NCBI GenBank assembly: GCA_026197015.1
Contig: JAPHRB010000083.1
Location: forward strand, 1-15,493
Reading direction: 5' to 3'
Length of the DNA: 15,493 nucleotides
From: Gammaproteobacteria bacterium
GTDB lineage: Bacteria; Pseudomonadota; Gammaproteobacteria; SZUA-229
Positions within the stretch are counted from its first letter, which is position 1. Each line of letters begins with the position of its first letter. The position numbers were made by a program, and so were the translations under genes. Shown in pieces: positions 8,161-15,398 of the stretch. The notes under the pieces are model-generated. The model did no database searches and was not told where the DNA came from. It worked only from the letters and a program-made list of their open reading frames with translations.

Positions 8161-8269
8161 ATGCACACACTTTTTAAACTGCTCCTGCGTTTAAAAAATA
8201 CCGTGCATCCATGCACACACTTTTTAAACCGCTCCTGCGTTTAAAAAATACCGTGCATCCATGCACACA
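8161..8269. repeat. 50-bp tandem direct repeat, 2.2 copies, each with nested palindromes
   Basis: Units 8161-8210 and 8211-8260 are identical except at one base (T at 8180, C at 8230). A third copy stops after nine bases (8261-8269). Each unit can fold with ATGCAC/GTGCAT at its ends and TTTTTAAAC/GTTTAAAAA inside, around a loop containing GCTCCTGC. The repeat lies between the hflKC terminator and the DUF2065 gene. Confidence 0.95.
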
Positions 8270-8270
8270 A

Positions 8271-8294
8271 AAGCCGGACATTTCTGTCCGGCTT
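8271..8294 (-). terminator. Terminator downstream of hflC
   Basis: A perfect 10-bp stem (AAGCCGGACA with TGTCCGGCTT) and a GAAA loop on the minus strand begin 16 bases after the hflC stop. The strand continues with only a short T run (CTTTTGTG), so termination may be partial. Confidence 0.75.
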
Positions 8295-8309
8295 AAGATC
8301 TAACTATAA

Positions 8310-9182
8310 CTACTTCGACTGACCGGTTGAGCTCTTAAAGTATTTAAAGAAATCTGAGTCCGGCTCAATCAACATGACATCACCTTTGTTCGCGAAAGTT
8401 GCTTTATAGGCTTCCATACTTCTATAGAAACGATAAAAATCACGATCACGATTAAATGCCTTTGCATAAATTTCGGTAGATAGAGCATCACCTTCACCAC
8501 GCATAATTTCTGAATCACGATATGCTTCTGCAACCAGAATTCGACTCTGTGCATCTGCATCCGCACGAATACGTGTAGCCGTTTCTTCACCTTTAGAACG
8601 ATGCTCACGGGCTAAACGTTCACGTTCGGTGCGCATACGCTCATAAACGTTCTTACTAATTTTTTCAGGAAAATCGATACGTTTAATTCTTACGTCAACG
8701 ACACGAATACCTAAAGACTGTGCTTTTTTATCAATATTGCTAGTCAGTAAAGCCATTATCTGAGTTCTATCCTCAGCAATAACTTCCTGTACAGTACGTT
8801 TTGCAAACTCATTACGTAAGCCGTCATCCACCATACGATAAATCAATGAAGCAGCATTTTGCTCACGTCCACCGGAGGTAGCCGGAAAATACTTAGCTTC
8901 ATCAATAATTCGCCACTTAACAAATGAATCAACAACCATATGTTGCTTTTCTTTCGTTAAAAAACGAACTGGACGTTGATCAATCGTTAAAATACGACCA
9001 TCGAGTTTTTTAACTTCATTAAATGGGTAAGGTAATTTGAAATGTAAACCCGGTTTAAAACCGACTTTATCAATTTTACCGAACGCCAGAAGAATCGCTT
9101 TTTCACGTTCATCAACAAAAAAAGTACAGCTATAAACAACCACTAATACTAAGGCAATTACAATGCCGACTATTTTATTCAT
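8310..9182 (-). CDS. hflC: HflC, SPFH-domain subunit of the FtsH-regulating HflKC complex
   Basis: The 290-residue membrane protein has one N-terminal helix (about 4-22) and a periplasmic band 7/SPFH domain (roughly 20-190). This is followed by a charged helical region ending near SDFFKYFK. HflC and HflK assemble into a large periplasmic cage around the membrane protease FtsH and limit its access to substrates. FVDEREKAILLAFGKI and the PGLHFKLPYPF segment are typical HflC sequence. It is about 40 residues shorter than the E. coli protein. The ATG overlaps the hflK stop by one base (TAATG), which fits translational coupling and balanced subunit amounts. The terminator at 8271-8294 follows it. 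Confidence 0.96.
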   Translation of the reverse strand: MNKIVGIVIALVLVVVYSCTFFVDEREKAILLAFGKIDKVGFKPGLHFKLPYPFNEVKKLDGRILTIDQRPVRFLTKEKQHMVVDSFVKWRIIDEAKYFPATSGGREQNAASLIYRMVDDGLRNEFAKRTVQEVIAEDRTQIMALLTSNIDKKAQSLGIRVVDVRIKRIDFPEKISKNVYERMRTERERLAREHRSKGEETATRIRADADAQSRILVAEAYRDSEIMRGEGDALSTEIYAKAFNRDRDFYRFYRSMEAYKATFANKGDVMLIEPDSDFFKYFKSSTGQSK

Positions 9183-10339
9183 TATCTTGCCTCCCTTGTA
9201 CGTGTAGAACGATTTCTAAGATCAATATCAAAATCACTATCTCGTGGATTATCCATCAGACCACTTGCATTTCTCACTGTATTTCGAGCGGTGCCTGTAT
9301 TCTCTAACATCTTATCCAGCGGTAAATAAATCATATTATTTCCACCTTCAACATCCACCATAATTTTACTGGATTGAGAAAGTACTGATTCAACAGTTTC
9401 TATATACATACGATCACGTGTAACGCCAGGGGCTTTACGATACTCGTTGTATAGACTAGTAAAACGTTGTGCATCACCATCTGCTCGCGCAACCACTTCT
9501 TGCTTATAAGCTTTAGCCTGCTCTAACATTTTTGCAGCTTCACCACGAGCCGTAGGTAAAATCTCATTACGATAAGCTTCAGCCTGATTCTGTAATTTAT
9601 CCTCGTCTTCGACAGCTTTAGTTACATCGTCAAATGATGCTTTTACCGCTTCAGGTGGCTTAGCTTCCTGCATATTTACACGAACAATAAGTAAACCTGA
9701 TTTATAGCTATCGAGTATTTGCTGAGTTGTTTCCTGAGTGCTTACCGCGATATCTTCACGGCCATCACCAAATACATAATCCATTGTGCTACGGCCTACG
9801 TGCTGACGAAGCGCACTTTCAGAAGCTTCAGCCAGAGTACGCACGGGACTACGCATATTGAAGAAATAATTTTCTGCGCTACCTATCTGGTACTGAATCG
9901 TTATTTCAATATCAATTATATTCTGGTCCTGCGTCAACATTGTGCCATTATGTGAATATTCATGAATATTACTCACATCAACTTTTAACACTTTCTGTAT
10001 TGGTGCTGGAAAATGCCAGTGCAAGCCTGATTCAACTGTGTAGGAGTGCTTACCGAAAGTTAGTACCACACCGCGCTCAGCTTCTGCAATTTTATAGGTG
10101 CCGGTCAATAACCAGATCACCGCCGCTATTGCTACTAATGCAATAATGCCAGCTGAATTGTTTCCAGAAGATGCTCCACGATTACTACCACCGCCTGAAC
10201 CACCTAACACGCCGTTAAGTTTGCCCATGAACTTCTTGAATACTTCATCCAGATCTGGCGGGCCATCGTTACCACCATTACCACCACGGTTACCCCATGG
10301 ATCTTTATTCTTATTTCCACCCGGCTCATTCCAAGCCAT
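9182..10339 (-). CDS. hflK: HflK, SPFH-domain partner of HflC
   Basis: The product is 385 residues from ATG at 10339. A glycine- and asparagine-rich cytoplasmic N-terminus (MAWNEPGG, then DPWG and GPPDLDEVFKKF) is the known HflK signature. A membrane helix (about 63-80) and the SPFH domain (AEAERGVVLTFGKHS onward) follow, then a long helical segment rich in Ala, Glu and Gln. A polar, arginine-rich tail ends the protein. HflK and HflC together modulate FtsH proteolysis. An in-frame TTG at 10351 would add four residues. It is rejected because GGAG within that extension lies at ideal distance from the ATG and because homologues start MAWN. The gene follows hflX by 96 bp. Confidence 0.96.
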   Translation of the reverse strand: MAWNEPGGNKNKDPWGNRGGNGGNDGPPDLDEVFKKFMGKLNGVLGGSGGGSNRGASSGNNSAGIIALVAIAAVIWLLTGTYKIAEAERGVVLTFGKHSYTVESGLHWHFPAPIQKVLKVDVSNIHEYSHNGTMLTQDQNIIDIEITIQYQIGSAENYFFNMRSPVRTLAEASESALRQHVGRSTMDYVFGDGREDIAVSTQETTQQILDSYKSGLLIVRVNMQEAKPPEAVKASFDDVTKAVEDEDKLQNQAEAYRNEILPTARGEAAKMLEQAKAYKQEVVARADGDAQRFTSLYNEYRKAPGVTRDRMYIETVESVLSQSSKIMVDVEGGNNMIYLPLDKMLENTGTARNTVRNASGLMDNPRDSDFDIDLRNRSTRTREAR

Positions 10340-10345
10340 TAGCGA

Positions 10346-10349
10346 CTCC
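10346..10349 (-). promoter_or_regulatory. Shine-Dalgarno sequence that fixes the hflK start
   Basis: GGAG on the minus strand lies six bases before ATG at 10339 and overlaps the alternative TTG start at 10351, favouring the ATG. Confidence 0.75.
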
Positions 10350-10435
10350 AACTATTATCAATTTTTAAGAAAACGGATTGTAACCTGTCTGTCACAGAAA
10401 CAGAAGGCATGTATGCGGGATTTAATTAGCGCAGT

Positions 10436-11743
10436 CTAATAAACTGCTGGTGCCACATAATCATCTGGCAGTAACAGGTGCTCTGACACCGATTCACGGC
10501 TTGCCATCTGTAAAAGGTCACGCCTGGGGATATTAATTTGTAAAATAAACTGCCCCTGATCATTGATCTGTTCATCTTCTACCGCATTTATACCATATAA
10601 AAGCGCTCGCACCCTGCCCTCTGCAGGTGAAAGACATAAAGCCCCCTGTACCACATCCTGCTTGAAATGATCGGCTAGCACCTGGTGAATTAAATCTAAG
10701 CCCTTATTCTGGATCGCGGAGACCCAGATGCGTTTGACATTGCCCTGTTCATCACGGTCAATACGTGGCTCAATTTCCAGGCGGTCAATTTTATTCATTA
10801 TCTGAATCTGCGGCACTTTCATGGCGCCAATTTCTTTCAAGACGCTCTCCACTGCTTCAATATTATCCATACGCATATCGTCAGAGGCGTCGATAATATG
10901 AAAAAGTAAGTGCGCTTCTTCGGTTTCCTGCAGAGTTGAGCGAAATGAATCAACCAGATCATGGGGTAAATGACGTATGAAACCCACTGTATCCGCGAGA
11001 ATAATTTCACAGCTATTATCAACTTTTAGCTTTCTTAAAGTCGGGTCTAATGTAGCAAACAGCTGATTCTGCACATAAACATCCGCATTGGTCAGGGCAT
11101 TAAACAGGGTTGACTTACCCGCGTTGGTATAACCCACAAACGCCACGGCAGGCACTTCTGCTTTACGTCTGGCACTTCGCCCCTGTTCTCGTTGTTTACG
11201 CACTTTTTCTAAACGTTTATTTATTTGCCTGATACGCATACCGAGTAAACGACGGTCAGTTTCTAACTGAGTTTCACCGGGACCTCTTAATCCAATACCC
11301 CCTTTCTGACGCTCAAGGTGGGTCCAGCCTCTTATAAGTCGAGTTGATAAATGTTTAAGTTGCGCCAGTTCAACCTGCAGCTTACCTTCAAAGGTGCGAG
11401 CTCGTTGGGAGAAGATATCTAAAATCAAACCGGTTCGATCTAATACCCTGCATTGAAACAAAGCTTCGAGGTTTCTTTCCTGAGACGGGCTAAGTGAATG
11501 ATTAAACAAAACCAGTTCAATATCATTGGCCTCAACCAGCTGGGCAATTTCATCAGCTTTCCCCCTGCCAATAAAGTATTTGGCATCGGGGATTTTACGG
11601 CTGGAAGTAACTATATCACGCACGTTTGCACCTGCGGATTTTGCAAGTTCTTCAAATTCAGTGATGTATTCGCGTTGATTTTCAGCGTTGAGATCAAGGT
11701 GAACAAGTATGGCCTGCTCGCCAATACCGGGACGATCGAACAA
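10436..11743 (-). CDS. hflX: GTPase HflX
   Basis: The 435-residue protein is a ribosome-associated GTPase. Family members bind the 50S subunit and split stalled or heat-damaged ribosomes. The N-terminal domain (about 1-140) has SSRKIPDAKYFIGRGKADEI and the LSPSQERNLE segment. A helical linker with RQKGGIGLRGPGETQLETD precedes the G domain, with G1 GYTNAGKS (204-211), G2 ATLDPT (230-235), G3 DTVG (251-254) and G4 NKID (317-320). The start is TTG, with AAGAGAA about eight bases ahead. Homologues also begin with FDR, which supports this start. A TATAAT box 36 bases upstream and a hairpin after hfq suggest separate transcription, in addition to any read-through from hfq. Confidence 0.97.
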   Translation of the reverse strand: MFDRPGIGEQAILVHLDLNAENQREYITEFEELAKSAGANVRDIVTSSRKIPDAKYFIGRGKADEIAQLVEANDIELVLFNHSLSPSQERNLEALFQCRVLDRTGLILDIFSQRARTFEGKLQVELAQLKHLSTRLIRGWTHLERQKGGIGLRGPGETQLETDRRLLGMRIRQINKRLEKVRKQREQGRSARRKAEVPAVAFVGYTNAGKSTLFNALTNADVYVQNQLFATLDPTLRKLKVDNSCEIILADTVGFIRHLPHDLVDSFRSTLQETEEAHLLFHIIDASDDMRMDNIEAVESVLKEIGAMKVPQIQIMNKIDRLEIEPRIDRDEQGNVKRIWVSAIQNKGLDLIHQVLADHFKQDVVQGALCLSPAEGRVRALLYGINAVEDEQINDQGQFILQINIPRRDLLQMASRESVSEHLLLPDDYVAPAVY

Positions 11744-11778
11744 TGTTAATTCTCTTTTAGAGTAAATAGAATGCCCAC

Positions 11779-11784
11779 ATTATA
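11779..11784 (-). promoter_or_regulatory. Putative -10 box of an hflX promoter
   Basis: A perfect TATAAT on the minus strand, preceded by GTG, lies 36 bases upstream of the hflX start. It would give a leader of about 28 bases including the AAGAGAA ribosome binding site. No good -35 hexamer is found 16-18 bases upstream, so an activator or extended contacts may be needed. Confidence 0.45.
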
Positions 11785-11820
11785 CACGTAATGGGAAAAC
11801 CATATCCCTGCATTGATAGA

Positions 11821-11834
11821 AACACCAGGGTGTT
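11821..11834. promoter_or_regulatory. Inverted repeat AACACC-AG-GGTGTT upstream of hflX
   Basis: Six-base perfect arms around a two-base spacer lie about 37 bp upstream of the TATAAT box, where an activator site would be expected. The regulator is unknown and chance is not excluded. Confidence 0.25.
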
Positions 11835-11939
11835 ACACCTTATCCATCGGAATCAATAAGTAGCGGAAGCTAAGGCGCAGCACTTAACTCAATGAAATAA
11901 GCATTTACAGATTGAATACATTAAGTTACAGGCATAATA

Positions 11940-11960
11940 AAGGCCGCCACTGGCAGCCTT
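11940..11960 (-). terminator. Probable terminator or attenuator after hfq
   Basis: On the minus strand AAGGCTGCC and GGCGGCCTT pair over nine positions with one G-U and a three-base loop, then TATTAT follows. It begins 24 bases after the hfq stop. The U-tract is interrupted, so partial read-through into hflX is likely. Confidence 0.55.
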
Positions 11961-11983
11961 ATTATAAACAATATAAGTTGTAT

Positions 11984-12271
11984 TTATACGTTACCAACAC
12001 CGCTAGCGTTATCACCATTGCCGTTGTTGCCATTGTCACGATCATCTTCATGTGTATTAGCCCAGCGTATTGCTCTGGCCGGTACGATGGTGGAAATAGC
12101 ATGTTTATATACCATCTGGCTTACCGTGTTTCTTAACATTACGGCAAATTGATCAAATGATTCCACCTGCCCCTGAAGTTTAATACCGTTAACAAGATAA
12201 ATTGAAACAGGTACTCGTTCTTTACGTAGCGCGTTAAGGAAGGGTTCTTGTAATGATTGCCCTTTTGACAT
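11984..12271 (-). CDS. hfq: RNA chaperone Hfq
   Basis: The product is 95 residues from ATG at 12271. It is a hexameric Sm-like protein that pairs small RNAs with their mRNA targets. The Sm core (about 1-65) is nearly canonical: MSKGQSLQEPFLN with Gln8, rim residues R16-K17-E18-R19, YLVNGIKLQG with Lys31, FDQF with Phe42, and YKHAIS with Lys56-His57. The tail (66-95) is short, with an acidic EDD cluster at 75-77 and then Asn/Gly repeats. It lacks the acidic tip of the E. coli protein. The upstream in-frame ATG at 12289 is rejected. GGGAG lies between the two ATGs at the right distance for the downstream one, and Hfq proteins start directly before KGQSLQ. Hfq often represses its own translation, but no such site is evident here. 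Confidence 0.97.
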   Translation of the reverse strand: MSKGQSLQEPFLNALRKERVPVSIYLVNGIKLQGQVESFDQFAVMLRNTVSQMVYKHAISTIVPARAIRWANTHEDDRDNGNNGNGDNASGVGNV

Positions 12272-12278
12272 GGCCTTT

Positions 12279-12283
12279 CTCCC
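12279..12283 (-). promoter_or_regulatory. Shine-Dalgarno sequence that fixes the hfq start
   Basis: GGGAG on the minus strand ends seven bases before ATG at 12271 and lies after the in-frame ATG at 12289, so the shorter product is expected. Confidence 0.75.
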
Positions 12284-12345
12284 AGACATTTGTTGTAATT
12301 TTATTTACATGCTCTTAATAAAACATGTTTATTTATTATTAGACT

Positions 12346-12375
12346 CTAACATTGCGTCTATGACGCATATTTCAA
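12346..12375 (-). promoter_or_regulatory. Candidate hfq promoter with palindrome in the spacer
   Basis: TTGAAA (12370-12375) matches five of six -35 bases. After 18 bp, TGTTAG (12346-12351) is a weak -10. The spacer is almost filled by the inverted repeat TGCGTC-ATA-GACGCA (12353-12367), which could be an operator. It sits in the gap between miaA and hfq. Confidence 0.35.
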
Positions 12376-12390
12376 GGCTATAAGAGAAGA

Positions 12391-13356
12391 TCATAGTAAA
12401 TTTTTTAGTTTTTTCAGTATTTTTAGATAAATGGCCTGATTAATATCAAAAAAGTTAGCGTTTTTCTCTTTACGTAACCAGGTCAACTGACGTTTGGCTA
12501 ATTGCCGCGTAGCAATGATTGCCTTCTCCGTCATTTCTTCATACGTACTTAAACCATCAAGATACTCCCACGCCTGGCGGTAGCCCACACAACGCATTGA
12601 GGGCATATCAAGGTTCAAATCACCACGAGCTCTCAATGCTTCGACTTCTTCTATAAAGCCGAGTTCCAACATTTTATGAAATCGCTGTGAAATACGTTGT
12701 TTTAATAAATCTCTATCTTCAGGAAAAAATGCAATTTTCAGCAAATTATAAGGCAACGTTTGCGAGCTTTGTAATTGCCAGAATTCAGTTAAGGTTTTGC
12801 CACTGATTTCATAAACCTCAAGAGCTCGCTGAATTCGTTGCGGGTCATTAGGGTGTATACGCTGTGCGGATACCGGGTCTATTTTGGCTAATCGCTCATG
12901 CATTTTCTGCCAACCATTACTTTCAGCATCCGCCTCCAGTTGGGTTCTTATCTCATCATCGGCTTTTGGCAGTTCCGACAAACCTTCCTGCAAGGTTTTG
13001 TAATAAAGCATTGTGCCACCAACTAATACCGGTGTTTTCCCACGACTTATAGTGGCTTTGATTTCTCTTAAAGCATCTTCTCTGAAATTAGCAGCTGAAT
13101 AAGATTCTGCAGGGTCGATAATATTAATCAGTTTATGTGGTGCACGTGCCAGTTCCCGGGCATCTGGCTTTGCAGTACCAATATTCATATCACGATATAC
13201 CAGCGCAGAGTCTACACTGATTAACTCACAACCAAACTGCTCAACACATTCGATTGCCAGATTAGTTTTACCTGCCGCAGTTGGGCCCATTATGAAAATA
13301 ATGACAGGGCTATCGGCCGGCGCATTGCTCGGTGGCTGAATAATTAAATCACTCAT
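12391..13356 (-). CDS. miaA: tRNA dimethylallyltransferase MiaA
   Basis: The product is 321 residues from ATG at 13356. MiaA transfers a dimethylallyl group to N6 of A37 in tRNAs reading UNN codons. The P-loop GPTAAGKT (24-31) is followed by SVDSALVYRDMNIGTAKP (47-64), GGTMLYYK (113-120) and HPNDPQRIQRALEV (168-181). The family motif MRCVGYRQAWEYLDG and the RQLAKRQLTWLRKE region complete the C-terminal half. A longer frame opening with TTG at 13401 would add 15 residues translated from the AAGTCGT tandem repeat and is rejected. The chosen ATG has no Shine-Dalgarno sequence, since the repeat comes within four bases of it. Translation may therefore depend on coupling or an unstructured leader. 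The gene lies between mutL and hfq, the standard order. Confidence 0.95.
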   Translation of the reverse strand: MSDLIIQPPSNAPADSPVIIFIMGPTAAGKTNLAIECVEQFGCELISVDSALVYRDMNIGTAKPDARELARAPHKLINIIDPAESYSAANFREDALREIKATISRGKTPVLVGGTMLYYKTLQEGLSELPKADDEIRTQLEADAESNGWQKMHERLAKIDPVSAQRIHPNDPQRIQRALEVYEISGKTLTEFWQLQSSQTLPYNLLKIAFFPEDRDLLKQRISQRFHKMLELGFIEEVEALRARGDLNLDMPSMRCVGYRQAWEYLDGLSTYEEMTEKAIIATRQLAKRQLTWLRKEKNANFFDINQAIYLKILKKLKNLL

Positions 13357-13360
13357 AAAA

Positions 13361-13469
13361 AAGTCGTAAGTCGTAAGTCGTAAGTCGTAAGTCAAAATCA
13401 AAAGCTTTTTTCAGGCGCCTGCGGCGCCTCTACTTTGATTTACGACTTAAGACTTATGACTTACGACTA
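13361..13469. repeat. Inverted-repeat element built from AAGTCGT heptamers, filling the mutL-miaA gap
   Basis: The left arm has four perfect AAGTCGT heptamers plus AAGTC (13361-13393). The right arm (13433-13469) is the inverted, partly degenerate counterpart, with about 27 of 30 outer positions pairing. AATCAAAAG/CTTTGATT continues the arms inward. A GC-rich tip AGGCGCC-TGC-GGCGCCT (13413-13429) forms the central hairpin. The element ends four bases from the miaA start and within four bases of the mutL stop. Confidence 0.92.
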
Positions 13470-13472
13470 TGT

Positions 13473-15290
13473 TTATTGCCCTCGCATAAACCATTTGTCA
13501 ATTGCATCTAAAGTAAACTCTGTCCAGGTCGGTCTGCCATGATTACACTGACCGCTGCGTTCAGTCGTTTCCATATCCCGTAACAAAGCGTTCATTTCCG
13601 GAATCGTTAAACTTCGATTAGCTCTTACGGAGCCATGGCATGCCATGGTGCCTAACACCGTATTTATTGCGTTTCGAATACGTTCTGAATTGCCATAACT
13701 TAATAAATCTGAGAGCACGTCTCTTACTAATGTTTCTGCATCCGCTCTAGCCAGAATAATCGGTATTTGTCTAATTTGAATACTTTCAGGCCCACTTCGA
13801 TCAATTTCAAATCCCAGTTCTGTAAAAATATCAGTTTGATCTTCCGCCAGACTGGCCTCTTTTTCACTCAGACTCATACCAATCGGTACTAATAAAGGTT
13901 GAGAGGCTAAATTACCCTGCTGCATATCCTGCTTCATGCGCTCATAGGTAATCCGCTCATGTGCCGCATGCATATCAACAACCACCAGGCCATTGGCGGT
14001 TTGCGATAAAATATAAATTCCATGTAACTGGGCAATCGCAAAACCCAGTGGCGGAATTTCCTCTGACTGCTCTGTGTTTTGTAAGGAATCGTTGACAGGC
14101 AAACCACGAGATAAATTTGCATAAGCTTTTATCTGCTCATTCACTTCAAGCGCCATTCCACTTTGTCGCGTCGGCCCGCCATAATTTGAAATACCAGACA
14201 TTGAGGTCTGCTGTGGCGACAATGATGAGGAAAGCGGGTTATTTAAAGCAGAACCTACAGCTGTAAGCTCACTATTTTGCTGCGTCTCTGGCCTAACATC
14301 TGCCAGTGCTTTATGAATGCCTCTAAATAAAAAATCATGTACTAAACGGCCTTCACGAAATCGAACTTCATGTTTGGTTGGGTGCGCATTTACATCCACC
14401 ATAGCCGGGTCGAGCTCCAGAAACAAAACATAAGCCGGGTGTCGCCCGTGATATAAAACATCCTGATACGCCTGTCGCACAGCATGAGTCACTAACTTAT
14501 CGCGAATGGTTCGTTCATTAACAAAAAAATACTGCATATCTGCTGTAGATCTTGAAAAGCTGGGTAAAGCGATCCAGCCATGTAGCTTTAAATTAGCTGC
14601 CTCAAAACACATATATTGTGACTGCTCAATAAACGCTTTACCACAAACTTCAGCAATACGCTGTTCCATTGATTTTTGATCATGCGCAGCTCGCCAGTGC
14701 TTTATTGCTCTCTGGTTATGATTCAGCGTCACATCAACATTAAAATGACTCAAAGCAATGCGTTTAACGACATCTTCCAGATGATTAAACTCAGTTTTTT
14801 CAGTCCGTAAAAACTTGCGTCTTGCGGGCACATTATAAAATAAATCTCGCACCTCTATGGTTGTGCCAAAACTGTGAGCCGCGGGTATTACTTCTGCACT
14901 CTGTTCATCCTGACCCTGAACTTTAAAACCTTCCGCTTCTTTCTGCCGAGAGATAATACTCATGCGGCTAATTGAGGCAATACTGGGTAAAGCCTCTCCA
15001 CGAAACCCCAGACTTTTTACATGTTCCAGATCATCAAGATTTCGTATTTTACTGGTTGCATGACGGGATAAAGCAAGAGCCAGGTCTTCTTTATGAATTC
15101 CCTGACCATTATCACGTATGCGAATTAACTTGGTGCCACCCTGCTCAATATCTATTTCAATTTTAGTAGAAGATGCATCGAGACTATTCTCTAATAACTC
15201 TTTAACAACTGACGCAGGGCGCTCAACCACTTCACCAGCAGCAATCTGGTTAATCAGTTGATTGGGCATTTGTTGAATACGATTTGACAT
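13473..15290 (-). CDS. mutL: DNA mismatch repair protein MutL
   Basis: The 605-residue product is close to the usual 600-640. MutL couples MutS mismatch recognition to strand incision. The N-terminal GHKL ATPase has the catalytic Glu in KELLENSLDA (30-39), DNGQGI (60-65), RHATSKI (76-82), GFRGEALPSI (95-104) and the GTTIEVRDLFYNVPARRKFL segment (142-161). VNAHPTKHEVRF (300-311) marks the transducer domain. A Ser/Gln-rich linker covers about 335-410. The C-terminal dimerisation domain holds DMHAAHERITYE (439-450), matching the endonuclease pattern D-x-H-A-x2-E-x4-E with Met440 where Gln is usual. ACHGS (550-554) and QCNHGRPT (581-588) follow. This suggests an incising MutL, as in species without MutH, rather than the enteric type. 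The Shine-Dalgarno sequence is weak. Confidence 0.97.
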   Translation of the reverse strand: MSNRIQQMPNQLINQIAAGEVVERPASVVKELLENSLDASSTKIEIDIEQGGTKLIRIRDNGQGIHKEDLALALSRHATSKIRNLDDLEHVKSLGFRGEALPSIASISRMSIISRQKEAEGFKVQGQDEQSAEVIPAAHSFGTTIEVRDLFYNVPARRKFLRTEKTEFNHLEDVVKRIALSHFNVDVTLNHNQRAIKHWRAAHDQKSMEQRIAEVCGKAFIEQSQYMCFEAANLKLHGWIALPSFSRSTADMQYFFVNERTIRDKLVTHAVRQAYQDVLYHGRHPAYVLFLELDPAMVDVNAHPTKHEVRFREGRLVHDFLFRGIHKALADVRPETQQNSELTAVGSALNNPLSSSLSPQQTSMSGISNYGGPTRQSGMALEVNEQIKAYANLSRGLPVNDSLQNTEQSEEIPPLGFAIAQLHGIYILSQTANGLVVVDMHAAHERITYERMKQDMQQGNLASQPLLVPIGMSLSEKEASLAEDQTDIFTELGFEIDRSGPESIQIRQIPIILARADAETLVRDVLSDLLSYGNSERIRNAINTVLGTMACHGSVRANRSLTIPEMNALLRDMETTERSGQCNHGRPTWTEFTLDAIDKWFMRGQ

Positions 15291-15362
15291 TAAAACGTTA
15301 TCTGAAAGAAAAAAAAGAGTTTAACAAGATTTCCATGGAAGACAAAGATCATACGATGCCAT

Positions 15363-15390
15363 GGCGCATCTCCATCGGGGATGGACCGCC
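15363..15390. repeat. REP-like hairpin upstream of mutL
   Basis: TCCATC-GGG-GATGGA (15371-15385) is a perfect six-bp stem with a three-base loop, flanked by GGCG and CGCC (15363-15366 and 15387-15390). Length, GC content and extragenic position resemble REP palindromes. Confidence 0.5.
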
Positions 15391-15398
15391 GTTGTTTG

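Noticed and set aside
8161..8269. CRISPR array
   Set aside because: The units are contiguous with no variable spacers between them and no cas genes are nearby.
10340..10351. TTG start for HflK four residues upstream
   Set aside because: GGAG lies inside the extension at correct distance from ATG at 10339, and homologues start with MAWN.
10098..10439. Plus-strand proline-rich frame of 113 codons
   Set aside because: It is the complement of the glycine-rich start of hflK. The Pro runs mirror Gly codons and no ribosome site or family match is seen.
13357..13401. 15-residue N-terminal extension of MiaA
   Set aside because: It is a translation of the AAGTCGT repeat from a TTG codon. The MiaA family begins shortly before the P-loop, which ATG at 13356 provides.
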